Program-made: the position numbers and the translations under genes
NCBI RefSeq assembly: GCF_900102535.1
Contig: NZ_FNBP01000007.1
Coordinates: forward strand, 124,001-188,000
Origin: Sulfitobacter delicatus
GTDB taxonomy: Bacteria; Pseudomonadota; Alphaproteobacteria; Rhodobacterales; Rhodobacteraceae
Length of the DNA: 64,000 bases
Direction of reading: 5' to 3'
Shown: positions 45,276 to 53,286 of the stretch, piece by piece
Layout of the letters: each line of letters begins with the position of its first letter
How positions within the stretch are numbered: the first letter of the stretch is position 1
The notes under the pieces: model-generated
Databases searched by the model: none
Seen by the model: the letters and a program-made list of their open reading frames with translations, nothing else
Told to the model about the DNA's origin: nothing

Positions 45276-46021
45276 AGCGCTGTGCCTGACTGCGGCATAT
45301 AGAGATATGCCGCATCGAACATCCCCATCTTATGCAGGCCCGCCCGGTCATGGATCGCGAGTTGGCCGCCTGATACGCTACAGCACCCGTGCTCGCGCAG
45401 GTCTCGCAGGGTGCGGCTAACGTGGACTGAGGTCAGGCCCGTGGCATCGGCGATGTCGGACTGGCGGAGGGAGAAGGGCAGGCTGTCACGCTCTCCGGCA
45501 TAGGCGGCTGTCATCCGCGCGTCATATTCGCAAAGGAAGTTCGCCACCCGCGCCAACGCGCGCATCGCGCTGTTGCGCATCACCCAATGGCGGTGGATCG
45601 ACGCATCAACCAATGTCATCAGCCAGAGCTTGCGGGCCAGTTCCACGTCGCCATTCAGCAAATGGTGCAGGTCGTCATGAGCAATCCGCGCCACGCTCGT
45701 CCCGGTCAGTGAGACCACGTCATGGTCCAGCTTTTTCAGTGGAAAAGCGTGCAGGTCGACGAACTCCCCCGGAAACTGCAGCGCTACGACAGTGCTGCGC
45801 GCGCGCTGGCCGCGGGGCACTTTGCGCGCCACAAGCCCGTCGAGAAGCAGCAAGCTGTGGTCAAGCAGGTCGCCGCGATGGCTGACGATATCGCCGGGTG
45901 CAAAATGCCCGTGGTGCATCATTAAAGGGGAGAGTTTCCCCCATTGCTCGGCATTAAGGTGGTCTACCATGCCCGAGGGTTTGGAGGTCATTTCTGGGGG
46001 GGAGAACTGATCAATTGTCAC
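45272..46021 (-). CDS. Crp/Fnr-family transcriptional regulator
   Basis: Encodes 249 residues from a GTG start with AAAGG seven bases upstream. A cyclic-nucleotide-binding-type beta-barrel (about 25-140) is followed by a Crp-type HTH (SLRQSDIADATGLTSVHVSR). The N-terminal cysteine set of oxygen-sensing Fnr is absent, so it does not look like an iron-sulphur sensor. The effector is unknown. It converges on the glycosyltransferase operon and may or may not regulate it. Confidence 0.85.
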   Translation of the reverse strand: MTIDQFSPPEMTSKPSGMVDHLNAEQWGKLSPLMMHHGHFAPGDIVSHRGDLLDHSLLLLDGLVARKVPRGQRARSTVVALQFPGEFVDLHAFPLKKLDHDVVSLTGTSVARIAHDDLHHLLNGDVELARKLWLMTLVDASIHRHWVMRNSAMRALARVANFLCEYDARMTAAYAGERDSLPFSLRQSDIADATGLTSVHVSRTLRDLREHGCCSVSGGQLAIHDRAGLHKMGMFDAAYLYMPQSGTAL

Positions 46022-46223
46022 ATGCAGGCCTTTCCACCCATTCCAAAGAGCGCAGCCTCCGTCAGGTGGGATGCCGCGCGCAAATCTCTAAATCAATGGC
46101 GCGCATGATGCTGTTTTCGCCGAATTATTCAATAGCATCAGGCCTTTCTTAAAAAATGTTAAACACGCCACAGGCGGCTTTGGGGTAGAAGACAATGCTG
46201 CCAGAAAGCGGCGTAACCGGGGC

Positions 46224-46252
46224 TTGTCGGGGCAGGGGGTGCTGTTTATAAG
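46224..46252 (+). promoter_or_regulatory. Candidate sigma-70 promoter for ileS
   Basis: TTGTCG (46224-46229) and TATAAG (46247-46252) are 17 bases apart. Transcription would start near 46259, giving a leader of about 140 bases that contains a CCCGGCG/CGCCGGG hairpin at 46298-46327. The remaining 46022-46223 of this 376-bp gap shows no gene. Confidence 0.55.
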
Positions 46253-46397
46253 CGCCCCTATGACACGCCTCACCGCGATCATTATTCGAATTATATCCCC
46301 GGCGCTCTGATCCATTGAGACGCCGGGCAGAGGTGTTTGAGCCGCTCGCACCGAACCAGATTGAATAAACCCCCCAAATGCCTAAAGGACGCTCCCC

Positions 46398-49355
46398 ATG
46401 TGCGCCGAGACCCCCGACTATAAAGCAACTTTGAACCTGCCCAAAACTGATTTTCCCATGCGCGCCGGATTGCCGAAGCGCGAGCCTGGCTGGCTGGAGC
46501 GGTGGGAGAAGATCGGCGTTTATGATCGCCTGCGCGAGAAAGAGGGGCGTACGCCCTTCACGCTGCACGACGGCCCGCCCTACGCCAACGGGCACCTGCA
46601 CATCGGACACGCGCTGAACAAGACGATCAAGGACATGATCGTACGCAGCCACCAGATGATGGGCTATGACGCGCGCTATATCCCCGGCTGGGATTGCCAC
46701 GGCCTGCCGATCGAGTGGAAGATCGAAGAGCAGTACCGCAAGAAGGGCCGCGACAAGGATCAGGTGCCGATCAACGAATTCCGCTCTGAGTGCCGCGAGT
46801 TCGCCCGCGGCTGGGTTGATGTGCAGCGCGAAGAGTTCAAGCGTCTAGGCATCACCGGCAATTGGGAAAATCCGTATCTGACGATGGATTTCCACGCCGA
46901 GCGCGTCATCGCCGAGGAATTCATGAAGTTCCTGATGAACGGCACGCTTTATCAAGGCTCTAAACCCGTGATGTGGTCGCCGGTCGAGAAGACCGCGCTG
47001 GCTGAGGCCGAGGTCGAGTATCACGACAAGGAAAGCCACACCGTTTGGGTGAAATTCAAGGTCGCTTTGCACTATGACCCGAACGACCCTAAGCGCCACG
47101 AGAAGAGCGATCTTGAAGACGCTAATGTAGTGATCTGGACCACGACGCCTTGGACCATGCCCTCGAACAAGGCCGTGGTTTACGGTGAGGGCATTTCCTA
47201 TGGCCTCTACGAAGTCACCGCGACGCCGGAGGAGTGCTGGGCCAATGTGGGCGAGCGTTTCCTGCTGGCCGACGATCTGGCGGCGGATGTCTTTGCCCGG
47301 GCCCGTTTGGAAGACGGCATGTGGCAGCGCGTTCGAGGTGTCGAGAATGACGAGCTGGCCAAGATCTCCCTCCTGCACCCGCTGGCGGGCGCCGAAGGGG
47401 CAAACGGCGAATGGGACGATCTGCGCGATTTCCGCGCAGCGGATTTTGTGACCTCGGATGAGGGGACAGGCTTTGTCCACTGCGCACCCTCGCACGGTCT
47501 CGAAGAATACGAGCTTTACCGCGATCTCGGCATGCTGCCGCAGGTCATCACCTATAACGTCATGGAAGACGGCCGTTTCCGCGACGATCTGCCCTTCTTT
47601 GGTGGCAAGGCGATCCTCAAGCCGAACGGCAAAGAGGGCAACGCCAATAGCGCCATCATCGACAAGCTGGTCGAGGTCGGCGGCTTGCTGGCGCGTGGCA
47701 AGATCAAGCACAGCTATCCGCACAGCTGGCGCTCCAAAGCGCCGGTGATCTACCGCAACACGCCACAGTGGTTTGCCGCCATCGACAAAGAGGTCGGCGA
47801 CGGGCTCGACATGCACGGCAAAACCATCCGCGAACGCGCGCTGACCGAGATCGACAACGTTAACTGGACGCCGAAATCCGGCCGCAACCGCCTGCATTCG
47901 ATGATGGAAGCACGGCCCGACTGGGTGCTGAGCCGCCAGCGCGCCTGGGGCGTGCCGCTGACCTGTTTCGTGCGCAAAGGTGTCGCGCCGACCGACGAAA
48001 ACTTCCTGCTGCGCAATCCTGAGGTCAATCAGCGAATCGTCGAGGCCTTTGAGGCCGAAGGCGCGGATGCTTGGTATGCCGAGGGCGCCAAAGAGCGCTT
48101 TTTGGAAGGCATCGTCGATCCGGCGGAGTTCGATCAGGTGACCGACATCCTCGACGTCTGGTTCGACAGCGGCTCGACCCATGCCTTCACCCTGCGTGAC
48201 CGTGAAGACGGCACCGAGGACGGCATTGCAGACGTCTATATGGAAGGCACCGACCAGCACCGCGGCTGGTTCCATTCCTCGCTGTTGCAGTCCGTTGGCA
48301 CCACGGGCCGTGCGCCCTACCGCAATGTCGTGACCCATGGTTTCACGCTGGACGCCAAGGGTATGAAAATGTCCAAGTCGATCGGCAACACCATCGTGCC
48401 TGAGAAGATCGTGCAGCAATACGGCGCGGATATCCTGCGGCTCTGGGTGGCGCAGACTGATTACACCGCGGACCAGCGCATTGGGGATGAGATCCTCAAA
48501 GGTGTGGCCGACAGCTATCGCCGCCTGCGCAACACCATGCGCTATATGCTGGGCGCGCTGAACGATTTCAGCGAGGCGGACCGGGTCGATCCTGCCGAGA
48601 TGCCTGAGTTGGAGCGTTGGGTGCTGCACCGGGTGGCGGAGCTCGACAAGGTCGTGCGGGACGGTTTCGCGCGCTTTGACTTCCAAGGTGTGTTTCAGGC
48701 GGTCTTTACCTTTGCCACCGTTGATCTCTCGGCCTTTTACTTCGATATCCGCAAGGATGCGCTTTATTGCGACGGCGACACCCTGCGCCGCCGTGCCGCG
48801 CGCACGGTGCTGGATATCCTGTTCCACCGTCTGACCACTTGGCTGGCGCCAGTGCTGGTCTTCACGATGGAAGAAGTCTGGCTCGAGCGTTTCCCGGGCG
48901 ATGACTCCTCGGTGCATCTGGTAGATATGCCGGAGACGCCAGAGGCGTGGTTGAACCCGGAACTGGCCGCGAAATGGGCCAAGGTCCGTGCGGCACGCCG
49001 TGTGGTGACCGCGGCTTTGGAAGTGCAGCGGACCGAGAAGGTGATTGGCGCTTCGCTGGAGGCCGCCCCGGTGGTGCATGTGGCCGATGAGGCGCAGCGC
49101 GCGGCGTTGGAGAGCGTGTCTTTCGAGGATGTGAGCATCACGTCTGACATCACCGTGACCGGCGATGAAGCCCCGGCTGAGGCCTTCCGGATGCCAGAGA
49201 CCCAAGGCGTGGCCGTGGTGTTTGAGAAAGCCGAAGGGGCCAAATGCGAGCGCTGCTGGAAAGTGCTGCCGGATGTCGGGACGCATGAGTATCCCGGCGT
49301 CTGTGGCCGCTGTGACAAAGCGGTGCGCGAGGCGCTGGCGGAGGAAAACGCATGA
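46398..49355 (+). CDS. ileS: Isoleucyl-tRNA synthetase
   Basis: Encodes 985 residues. IleRS charges tRNA-Ile and edits mischarged valine. The HIGH motif (YANGHLHIGHALNK), KMSKS motif (GMKMSKSIGN), the large CP1 editing insertion (TTPWTMPSNKAVV) and the C-terminal zinc finger (CERCWK and CGRCDKA) are present. The start is supported by AAAGGA upstream. Its stop overlaps the start of a small downstream gene (ATGA). Confidence 0.97.
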   Translation: MCAETPDYKATLNLPKTDFPMRAGLPKREPGWLERWEKIGVYDRLREKEGRTPFTLHDGPPYANGHLHIGHALNKTIKDMIVRSHQMMGYDARYIPGWDCHGLPIEWKIEEQYRKKGRDKDQVPINEFRSECREFARGWVDVQREEFKRLGITGNWENPYLTMDFHAERVIAEEFMKFLMNGTLYQGSKPVMWSPVEKTALAEAEVEYHDKESHTVWVKFKVALHYDPNDPKRHEKSDLEDANVVIWTTTPWTMPSNKAVVYGEGISYGLYEVTATPEECWANVGERFLLADDLAADVFARARLEDGMWQRVRGVENDELAKISLLHPLAGAEGANGEWDDLRDFRAADFVTSDEGTGFVHCAPSHGLEEYELYRDLGMLPQVITYNVMEDGRFRDDLPFFGGKAILKPNGKEGNANSAIIDKLVEVGGLLARGKIKHSYPHSWRSKAPVIYRNTPQWFAAIDKEVGDGLDMHGKTIRERALTEIDNVNWTPKSGRNRLHSMMEARPDWVLSRQRAWGVPLTCFVRKGVAPTDENFLLRNPEVNQRIVEAFEAEGADAWYAEGAKERFLEGIVDPAEFDQVTDILDVWFDSGSTHAFTLRDREDGTEDGIADVYMEGTDQHRGWFHSSLLQSVGTTGRAPYRNVVTHGFTLDAKGMKMSKSIGNTIVPEKIVQQYGADILRLWVAQTDYTADQRIGDEILKGVADSYRRLRNTMRYMLGALNDFSEADRVDPAEMPELERWVLHRVAELDKVVRDGFARFDFQGVFQAVFTFATVDLSAFYFDIRKDALYCDGDTLRRRAARTVLDILFHRLTTWLAPVLVFTMEEVWLERFPGDDSSVHLVDMPETPEAWLNPELAAKWAKVRAARRVVTAALEVQRTEKVIGASLEAAPVVHVADEAQRAALESVSFEDVSITSDITVTGDEAPAEAFRMPETQGVAVVFEKAEGAKCERCWKVLPDVGTHEYPGVCGRCDKAVREALAEENA

Positions 49356-49612
49356 ACACTATCAATGAAGCTTTCGAAACTGCTCAGGGTGCTTTGGCAG
49401 CATTGAAGGCTGCTGTAAGAACTGTTCTCGAAAATGCCCCGGAAGAAGGGCTGAGAAACGTAGATGTCGGAAAGAGTTTGGGAATATACGGCGGACACGT
49501 CGAACATGTAGGTCACATTTCCAGAACGGTACTCGCAATGCTGGAGAGTGACGGTGTCGCTGAGCAGTTCGGTCCGGAGAAGCGTTGGCGGCTAGTTCGC
49601 TACGTTTTGTAA
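49352..49612 (+). CDS. Small winged-helix-like protein, atypical composition
   Basis: Encodes 86 residues, starting inside the ileS stop codon. It is distinctly less GC-rich than its neighbours (about half GC by eye) and uses codons such as AGA, ATA and GTA that are rare around it. The sequence (APEEGLRNVDVGKSLGI, then ISRTVLAMLESDGVAEQF and RWRLVRYVL) looks like a small winged-helix DNA-binding or regulatory domain, but I recognise no family. It is ended by a good terminator. It is probably an acquired gene using ileS expression. Confidence 0.7.
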   Translation: MNTINEAFETAQGALAALKAAVRTVLENAPEEGLRNVDVGKSLGIYGGHVEHVGHISRTVLAMLESDGVAEQFGPEKRWRLVRYVL

Positions 49613-49620
49613 ATTTTCAC

Positions 49621-49651
49621 ACGGGCGACGGTCAAACCGCCGCCCGTTTTT
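49621..49651 (+). terminator. Terminator after ileS and the small gene
   Basis: ACGGGCGACGGT pairs with ACCGCCGCCCGT (one mismatch) around a CAA loop, followed by TTTTTC, nine bases after the stop codon. Confidence 0.88.
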
Positions 49652-49676
49652 CTTCGCCAGCTCCCCAAATGCTCCG

Positions 49677-49815
49677 CCCGGTGGCACACCGGGCATCGCC
49701 CTCCCTCCCCCCGGAGGGCGATTTTGCAGCGTTTCGGCGAATTGCTACAACGGCGATTCTTGCGCCCCCATGCCAGCCGGAGATGGAGGAACGCCCCCCA
49801 GGGAGGGCGATGCCC
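49677..49815. repeat. Multi-hairpin inverted-repeat element upstream of ogt
   Basis: The element starts with a hairpin (CCCGGTG/CACCGGG, 49677-49693). A left arm GGGCATCGCCCTCCCT (49691-49706) has a perfect 16-bp inverted copy at 49800-49815, and a middle arm GGAGGGCG (49713-49720) pairs with part of the left arm locally. The plan, with GGCGATTTT after the middle arm and GGCGATG in the right arm, matches the element at 35174-35310. Long but unlikely reading frames cross it on both strands. It probably is a dispersed noncoding repeat. Confidence 0.6.
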
Positions 49816-49859
49816 TTCGCGCTCTTTCGCAATGTGGTTTTCTGGGGCAGGGTGGTCCA

Positions 49860-50315
49860 ATGAAACAAGCCTCTCTTTCCACGCCGTTTGGCGATCTACT
49901 CCTGACTGAAGAAGACGGCGCGATTACCGCGCTCGGCTGGGGGCAGGCGGCGCGGCAAGAGCGGTCGGATGTGCTCGACACAGCGCTTGCGCAGCTTAGC
50001 GAATATGCCCAAGGCAAGCGCCAGCGTTTCGACTTGCCGCTGCGGGTCAAGGGCAGTGATTTCCAGCGCGCCGTCTGCGACGCGATCGTGGCCATCCCCT
50101 TTGGCGATACCCGCACCTATGGCGAAATCGCCCGCGACCTCGGCGTGCCCGCACAGGCCGTGGGCGGCGCCTGTGGCGGCAATCCGATCCCGATCATCAT
50201 CCCCTGCCACCGCGTCATGGGGGCCAAGGGGCTGACCGGCTTTAGCGGCGCGGGCGGGGTGGAGACCAAGGTCGCGTTGCTGCGCCACGAGGGCGCGGCG
50301 GGCTTGCTGATCTAG
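49860..50315 (+). CDS. ogt: Methylated-DNA--protein-cysteine methyltransferase
   Basis: Encodes 151 residues from the ATG at 49860. This suicide enzyme removes O6-alkyl groups from guanine onto its own cysteine. The active site is IPCHRVMG, preceded by the HTH-like region TRTYGEIARDLGVPAQAVGGACG. The N-terminal domain is short, as in Ogt. The stop overlaps the stop of the convergent MFS gene within the palindrome CTAG. Confidence 0.93.
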   Translation: MKQASLSTPFGDLLLTEEDGAITALGWGQAARQERSDVLDTALAQLSEYAQGKRQRFDLPLRVKGSDFQRAVCDAIVAIPFGDTRTYGEIARDLGVPAQAVGGACGGNPIPIIIPCHRVMGAKGLTGFSGAGGVETKVALLRHEGAAGLLI

Positions 50316-51754
50316 CCCAGTGTCGCATCATAGGCATGACGCCGCACCAGACCCCACATGGCCATCAGCCCGGCCAGTGCCAGAGGCACACAGGACAAAA
50401 ACACCCACCCTGCCACATGCGCGGCCTCTGCCGGGCCATCCATCGTTAAAAACCCCGAAGCATTTGCGATGATCCCCACATAGGCCGCGCCGAGTGCATA
50501 GCCCAAGCGCTGCACCGTCGGCATTGCGCCCGAGACACGCTGCACCTCATCCTCGGCCACCAGCGCGGTGATCCGGCGCAGGATGAAGGTCCAGGCAAGG
50601 CCAAACCCACCGCCTTCGAAAAGCGCGAAAACCGCGATCAGCCAGAGCGGCCCCTGCGGCACCGCATAGGCAAAGCCCGCAACCGCCAGCGTGGTCATCG
50701 CCATGCCCGCCGTGATCCAAGCGCGGTCCTGCCGCTCGGGCGCGCCGCTGACCAGCACCGCCGTCAGTGTCCAGCCGACCGACGAGGCCGCCACGATATA
50801 GCCCGCCACCAGCGCCGAGGTACCATGCACGGCGACCATCAAAAGCGGCCCATAGGCGAGGATCGCAACCGTGGCCATCGACAGCAGGAATAACATCAGC
50901 AGGGTCGCGCCGGTGGCATGGCGCGGGTCTATCGGGGCGGCGGGCAACAGGCGGTCGCCCTTGGCCGCGTTGTCGCGCCAGAGGAACCAGCCGAGGCACG
51001 CGAGACCCGCGCCGACATAGAGCGTTGTGCTTAGCGGCTCGACCCGCACGCCGCCGAGCGAGATCAGCACCACGGCAAGACAGAGCAGCGCCAAGCGGGT
51101 GACCGGAAAGCGGTCCATCTCGGTGACCGCTGCCGGGCGTGCGATCCCGCCGCGTAGGGCGATCCAAAGCGCGAGGCCAAAGGCCTGCGCCGCGAAGAAC
51201 CAGAACCCCAGACGCCATGTCGCGTATTCCACGAAGAAGCCGCCAATCAATGGCCCGAGGAAAGCCGAAATGCCCCAAAAGGTCGAGACCGCCGCCAGCG
51301 CCCGCGCGGCATAGCGCCTCGGAAAGAGCACGCCAATGGTCAAGAAGCACATGGCCACCAGCCCGCCGCCGCCCAGCCCCTGCAGGCCGCGTCCGACCAG
51401 CAATACCGTCATCGTCGGGCTCATGGCACTGAGCGCGCAGCCTGCACCAAAAAGCGCTGCCGAGAGGCTCATCGGCCCGCGCAACCCGTAGCGCATGGTC
51501 AGCAAGGCGGCCGCCGCGCCAGCAACGATGGAGCCGATCTCGTAGATCGACACGCTCCAACTGACCAAAGCCGCGCCGCCGATTTCGGCCACGATGGAGG
51601 GCAGCATGGTGGCCACGATGAGGCTGTCGGCGGCATGAAGCCAGACGGCAAGGCAGACCAAGGCCAGCGAGGCCGCATAGGCGCTGCCCAGAAACTCGCC
51701 CCAGGACACATAGGCGTTCGGCGTCTCGATGGAATCAGGGGTGATCTGGGTCAT
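50312..51754 (-). CDS. MFS transporter
   Basis: Encodes 480 residues with about 14 membrane helices. Features include VGRGLQGLGGGGLVAMC, typical of drug/H+ antiporter loops, and a motif-A-like YGLRGPMSL. It resembles DHA2-type multidrug exporters, but the substrate cannot be inferred. The gene lies 67 bases downstream of pcs on the same strand and shares its stop palindrome with ogt. Confidence 0.82.
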   Translation of the reverse strand: MTQITPDSIETPNAYVSWGEFLGSAYAASLALVCLAVWLHAADSLIVATMLPSIVAEIGGAALVSWSVSIYEIGSIVAGAAAALLTMRYGLRGPMSLSAALFGAGCALSAMSPTMTVLLVGRGLQGLGGGGLVAMCFLTIGVLFPRRYAARALAAVSTFWGISAFLGPLIGGFFVEYATWRLGFWFFAAQAFGLALWIALRGGIARPAAVTEMDRFPVTRLALLCLAVVLISLGGVRVEPLSTTLYVGAGLACLGWFLWRDNAAKGDRLLPAAPIDPRHATGATLLMLFLLSMATVAILAYGPLLMVAVHGTSALVAGYIVAASSVGWTLTAVLVSGAPERQDRAWITAGMAMTTLAVAGFAYAVPQGPLWLIAVFALFEGGGFGLAWTFILRRITALVAEDEVQRVSGAMPTVQRLGYALGAAYVGIIANASGFLTMDGPAEAAHVAGWVFLSCVPLALAGLMAMWGLVRRHAYDATLG

Positions 51755-51820
51755 GCTGGTCTCCTTGTCAGAGACCTGTGTGCCGCCTCAACCTAGGTTG
51801 AGGTCAAGGCAAATCTCGCC

Positions 51821-52516
51821 TCAGGCGTCCTTGGACGGGATCACCTGCTGCGCGGCCCCGGCAAAGACCAGATAGACGGACGTGACGACCAGCCCCCAAT
51901 GCGCCCAGCTTTCGGGGTCAAAGTTCACCCAAGCCGACCAGCCTGCGAAGAAGGTCCAGGCCAGCGCCATTGGCAGGGTCAGCGGGCGCCAGCGCTCGGT
52001 CCGCACGGGGTGCACAAATTTGATCGGGGCGAACATGCTAATGGCAAGGATCGTCACCAGAATCAGGCTGATCCACCATTCGGGCTGGAGCGCGAAAAGC
52101 ACCAGTACGAGCATGTTCCAACAGCCCGGAAAGCCTTTGAAGGAGTTGTCCTTGGTCTTCATCCGGGTATCGGAGAAATACATGACGCTGGCAAAGGTAA
52201 TGATGATGATCATCGCCCAGCCGCTCCAACCGTCCATCAGGCCAGAGGTGAACAGCGCAAAGGCCGGGATAAAGACGTAAGTGAGATAGTCGATGATCAG
52301 ATCCATCAGCACGCCGTCGAACTCGGGCGCATTGGTCTTCACATCGTATTTGCGCGCCAGAGGCCCGTCGATGCCATCGACGAAAAAGGCGATCACCAGC
52401 CAGAGGAACATGAGGTCCCATTTCTCCTCCACGGCGGCGAGCATGGCGAGCATGGCCAGCACAGCACCGGTGGCGGTGAAAAGGTGAACGAAAAGGGCGC
52501 GCATCTGTAATGTCAT
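51821..52516 (-). CDS. pcs: Phosphatidylcholine synthase
   Basis: Encodes 231 residues from the ATG at 52516 (52504 is an alternative). About eight membrane helices are seen. The CDP-alcohol phosphotransferase site is VDGIDGPLARKY followed by EFDGVLMDLIIDY, which matches the bacterial Pcs variant that joins choline directly to CDP-diacylglycerol. This makes phosphatidylcholine in the inner membrane, a lipid common in Rhodobacterales. Confidence 0.9.
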   Translation of the reverse strand: MTLQMRALFVHLFTATGAVLAMLAMLAAVEEKWDLMFLWLVIAFFVDGIDGPLARKYDVKTNAPEFDGVLMDLIIDYLTYVFIPAFALFTSGLMDGWSGWAMIIIITFASVMYFSDTRMKTKDNSFKGFPGCWNMLVLVLFALQPEWWISLILVTILAISMFAPIKFVHPVRTERWRPLTLPMALAWTFFAGWSAWVNFDPESWAHWGLVVTSVYLVFAGAAQQVIPSKDA

Positions 52517-52664
52517 GGGTCTGCATCGCAAATCCTCAGACGGGATGCAAAGAAAACCCGGTGACAACCGGCAAAATCCAGCGTAGCGCCGGGGCGGAGC
52601 GGGCCAGATGGCTTGACCCAAGGGCAGGGCGCGCAGGAAAAGCGCCCATGTTTGGTGGTTCGGG

Positions 52665-52693
52665 TTGACGGCTGCCGCGATTCCCCCTAAAGC
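52665..52693 (+). promoter_or_regulatory. Candidate promoter for rpmB
   Basis: TTGACG (52665-52670) is followed after 17 bases by TAAAGC (52688-52693), about 90 bases before the rpmB start. The -35 is strong and the -10 is weak. The rest of the 269-bp pcs-rpmB gap shows no gene. Confidence 0.5.
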
Positions 52694-52785
52694 CAGCGGA
52701 CCAATTCAGGGTCGGCTCTGCGCGGCCCCTATCGTATGTGTTTTGCCGGATCGCTGGCAGGCCACAACAGCAAAAGGATGAACCC

Positions 52786-53085
52786 ATGTCGCGCCGTTGC
52801 GAATTGACCGGAAAAGGCCCGATGACGGGCAACAATGTAAGCCACGCCAACAACCGCACCCGTCGTCGGTTCTTGCCGAACCTCAACGACGTGTCGTTGC
52901 AGTCCGAAGCTCTGGGCCGCGCGTTCAAGCTGCGCATCTCTGCCGCAGCCCTGCGCAGCGTCGACCACCGCGGTGGTTTGGACAAGTTCCTGGCGAAAGC
53001 CAAAGACGTTGAGCTGTCCACCAACGCGCTGAAGATCAAAAAGGCGATTGCCAAGTCCAGCGCCACGGCTGACGTGCTGAGCTAA
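52786..53085 (+). CDS. rpmB: 50S ribosomal protein L28
   Basis: Encodes 99 residues from the ATG at 52786, five bases after AAAGGATG. The N-terminus [20 protein letters not shown] and the basic [10 protein letters not shown] segment are typical of the longer alphaproteobacterial L28. It stands as a single transcription unit ended by a strong terminator. Confidence 0.96.
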   Translation: MSRRCELTGKGPMTGNNVSHANNRTRRRFLPNLNDVSLQSEALGRAFKLRISAAALRSVDHRGGLDKFLAKAKDVELSTNALKIKKAIAKSSATADVLS

Positions 53086-53107
53086 GGCTTGCTGCTTTGT
53101 AGATTGG

Positions 53108-53138
53108 GGCCTCGATCCGAAAGGATCGGGGCCTTTTT
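53108..53138 (+). terminator. Terminator after rpmB
   Basis: GGCCTCGATCC pairs with GGATCGGGGCC (one wobble) around a GAAA tetraloop, followed by TTTTT. Confidence 0.93.
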
Positions 53139-53193
53139 CGTTTCTGGGGTGGGCTACGCTTATGACGCGCGGATCGGCCAACAGAACATAACA

Positions 53194-53221
53194 TTGACCC
53201 ATCCCCTGCCGCGCTTATATT
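53194..53221 (+). promoter_or_regulatory. Sigma-70-type promoter for the GAF histidine kinase
   Basis: TTGACC (53194-53199) and TATATT (53216-53221) are 16 bases apart, about 65 bases upstream of the kinase start. It is the best consensus promoter in the window. Confidence 0.65.
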
Positions 53222-53286
53222 CGTTCTAACATGTGTCCATTCGGGCCGTCGTAATGTGAACAAAGCCCTTCTGAGCAGATCTCTCG

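Noticed and set aside
45272..46021. Crp/Fnr protein as an oxygen-sensing FNR
   Set aside because: The N-terminal cysteine cluster needed for an iron-sulphur centre is missing.
46845..49286. Very long minus-strand open frame (813 codons) opposite ileS
   Set aside because: It is a mirror of the GC-rich codon pattern of ileS, is rich in His, Arg and Gly without domains, and has no ribosome site.
49585..49863. Frames on both strands (about 80-92 codons) between the ileS follower and ogt
   Set aside because: They run through a terminator and several hairpins of the inverted-repeat element and have low-complexity products, so a noncoding repeat explains them better.
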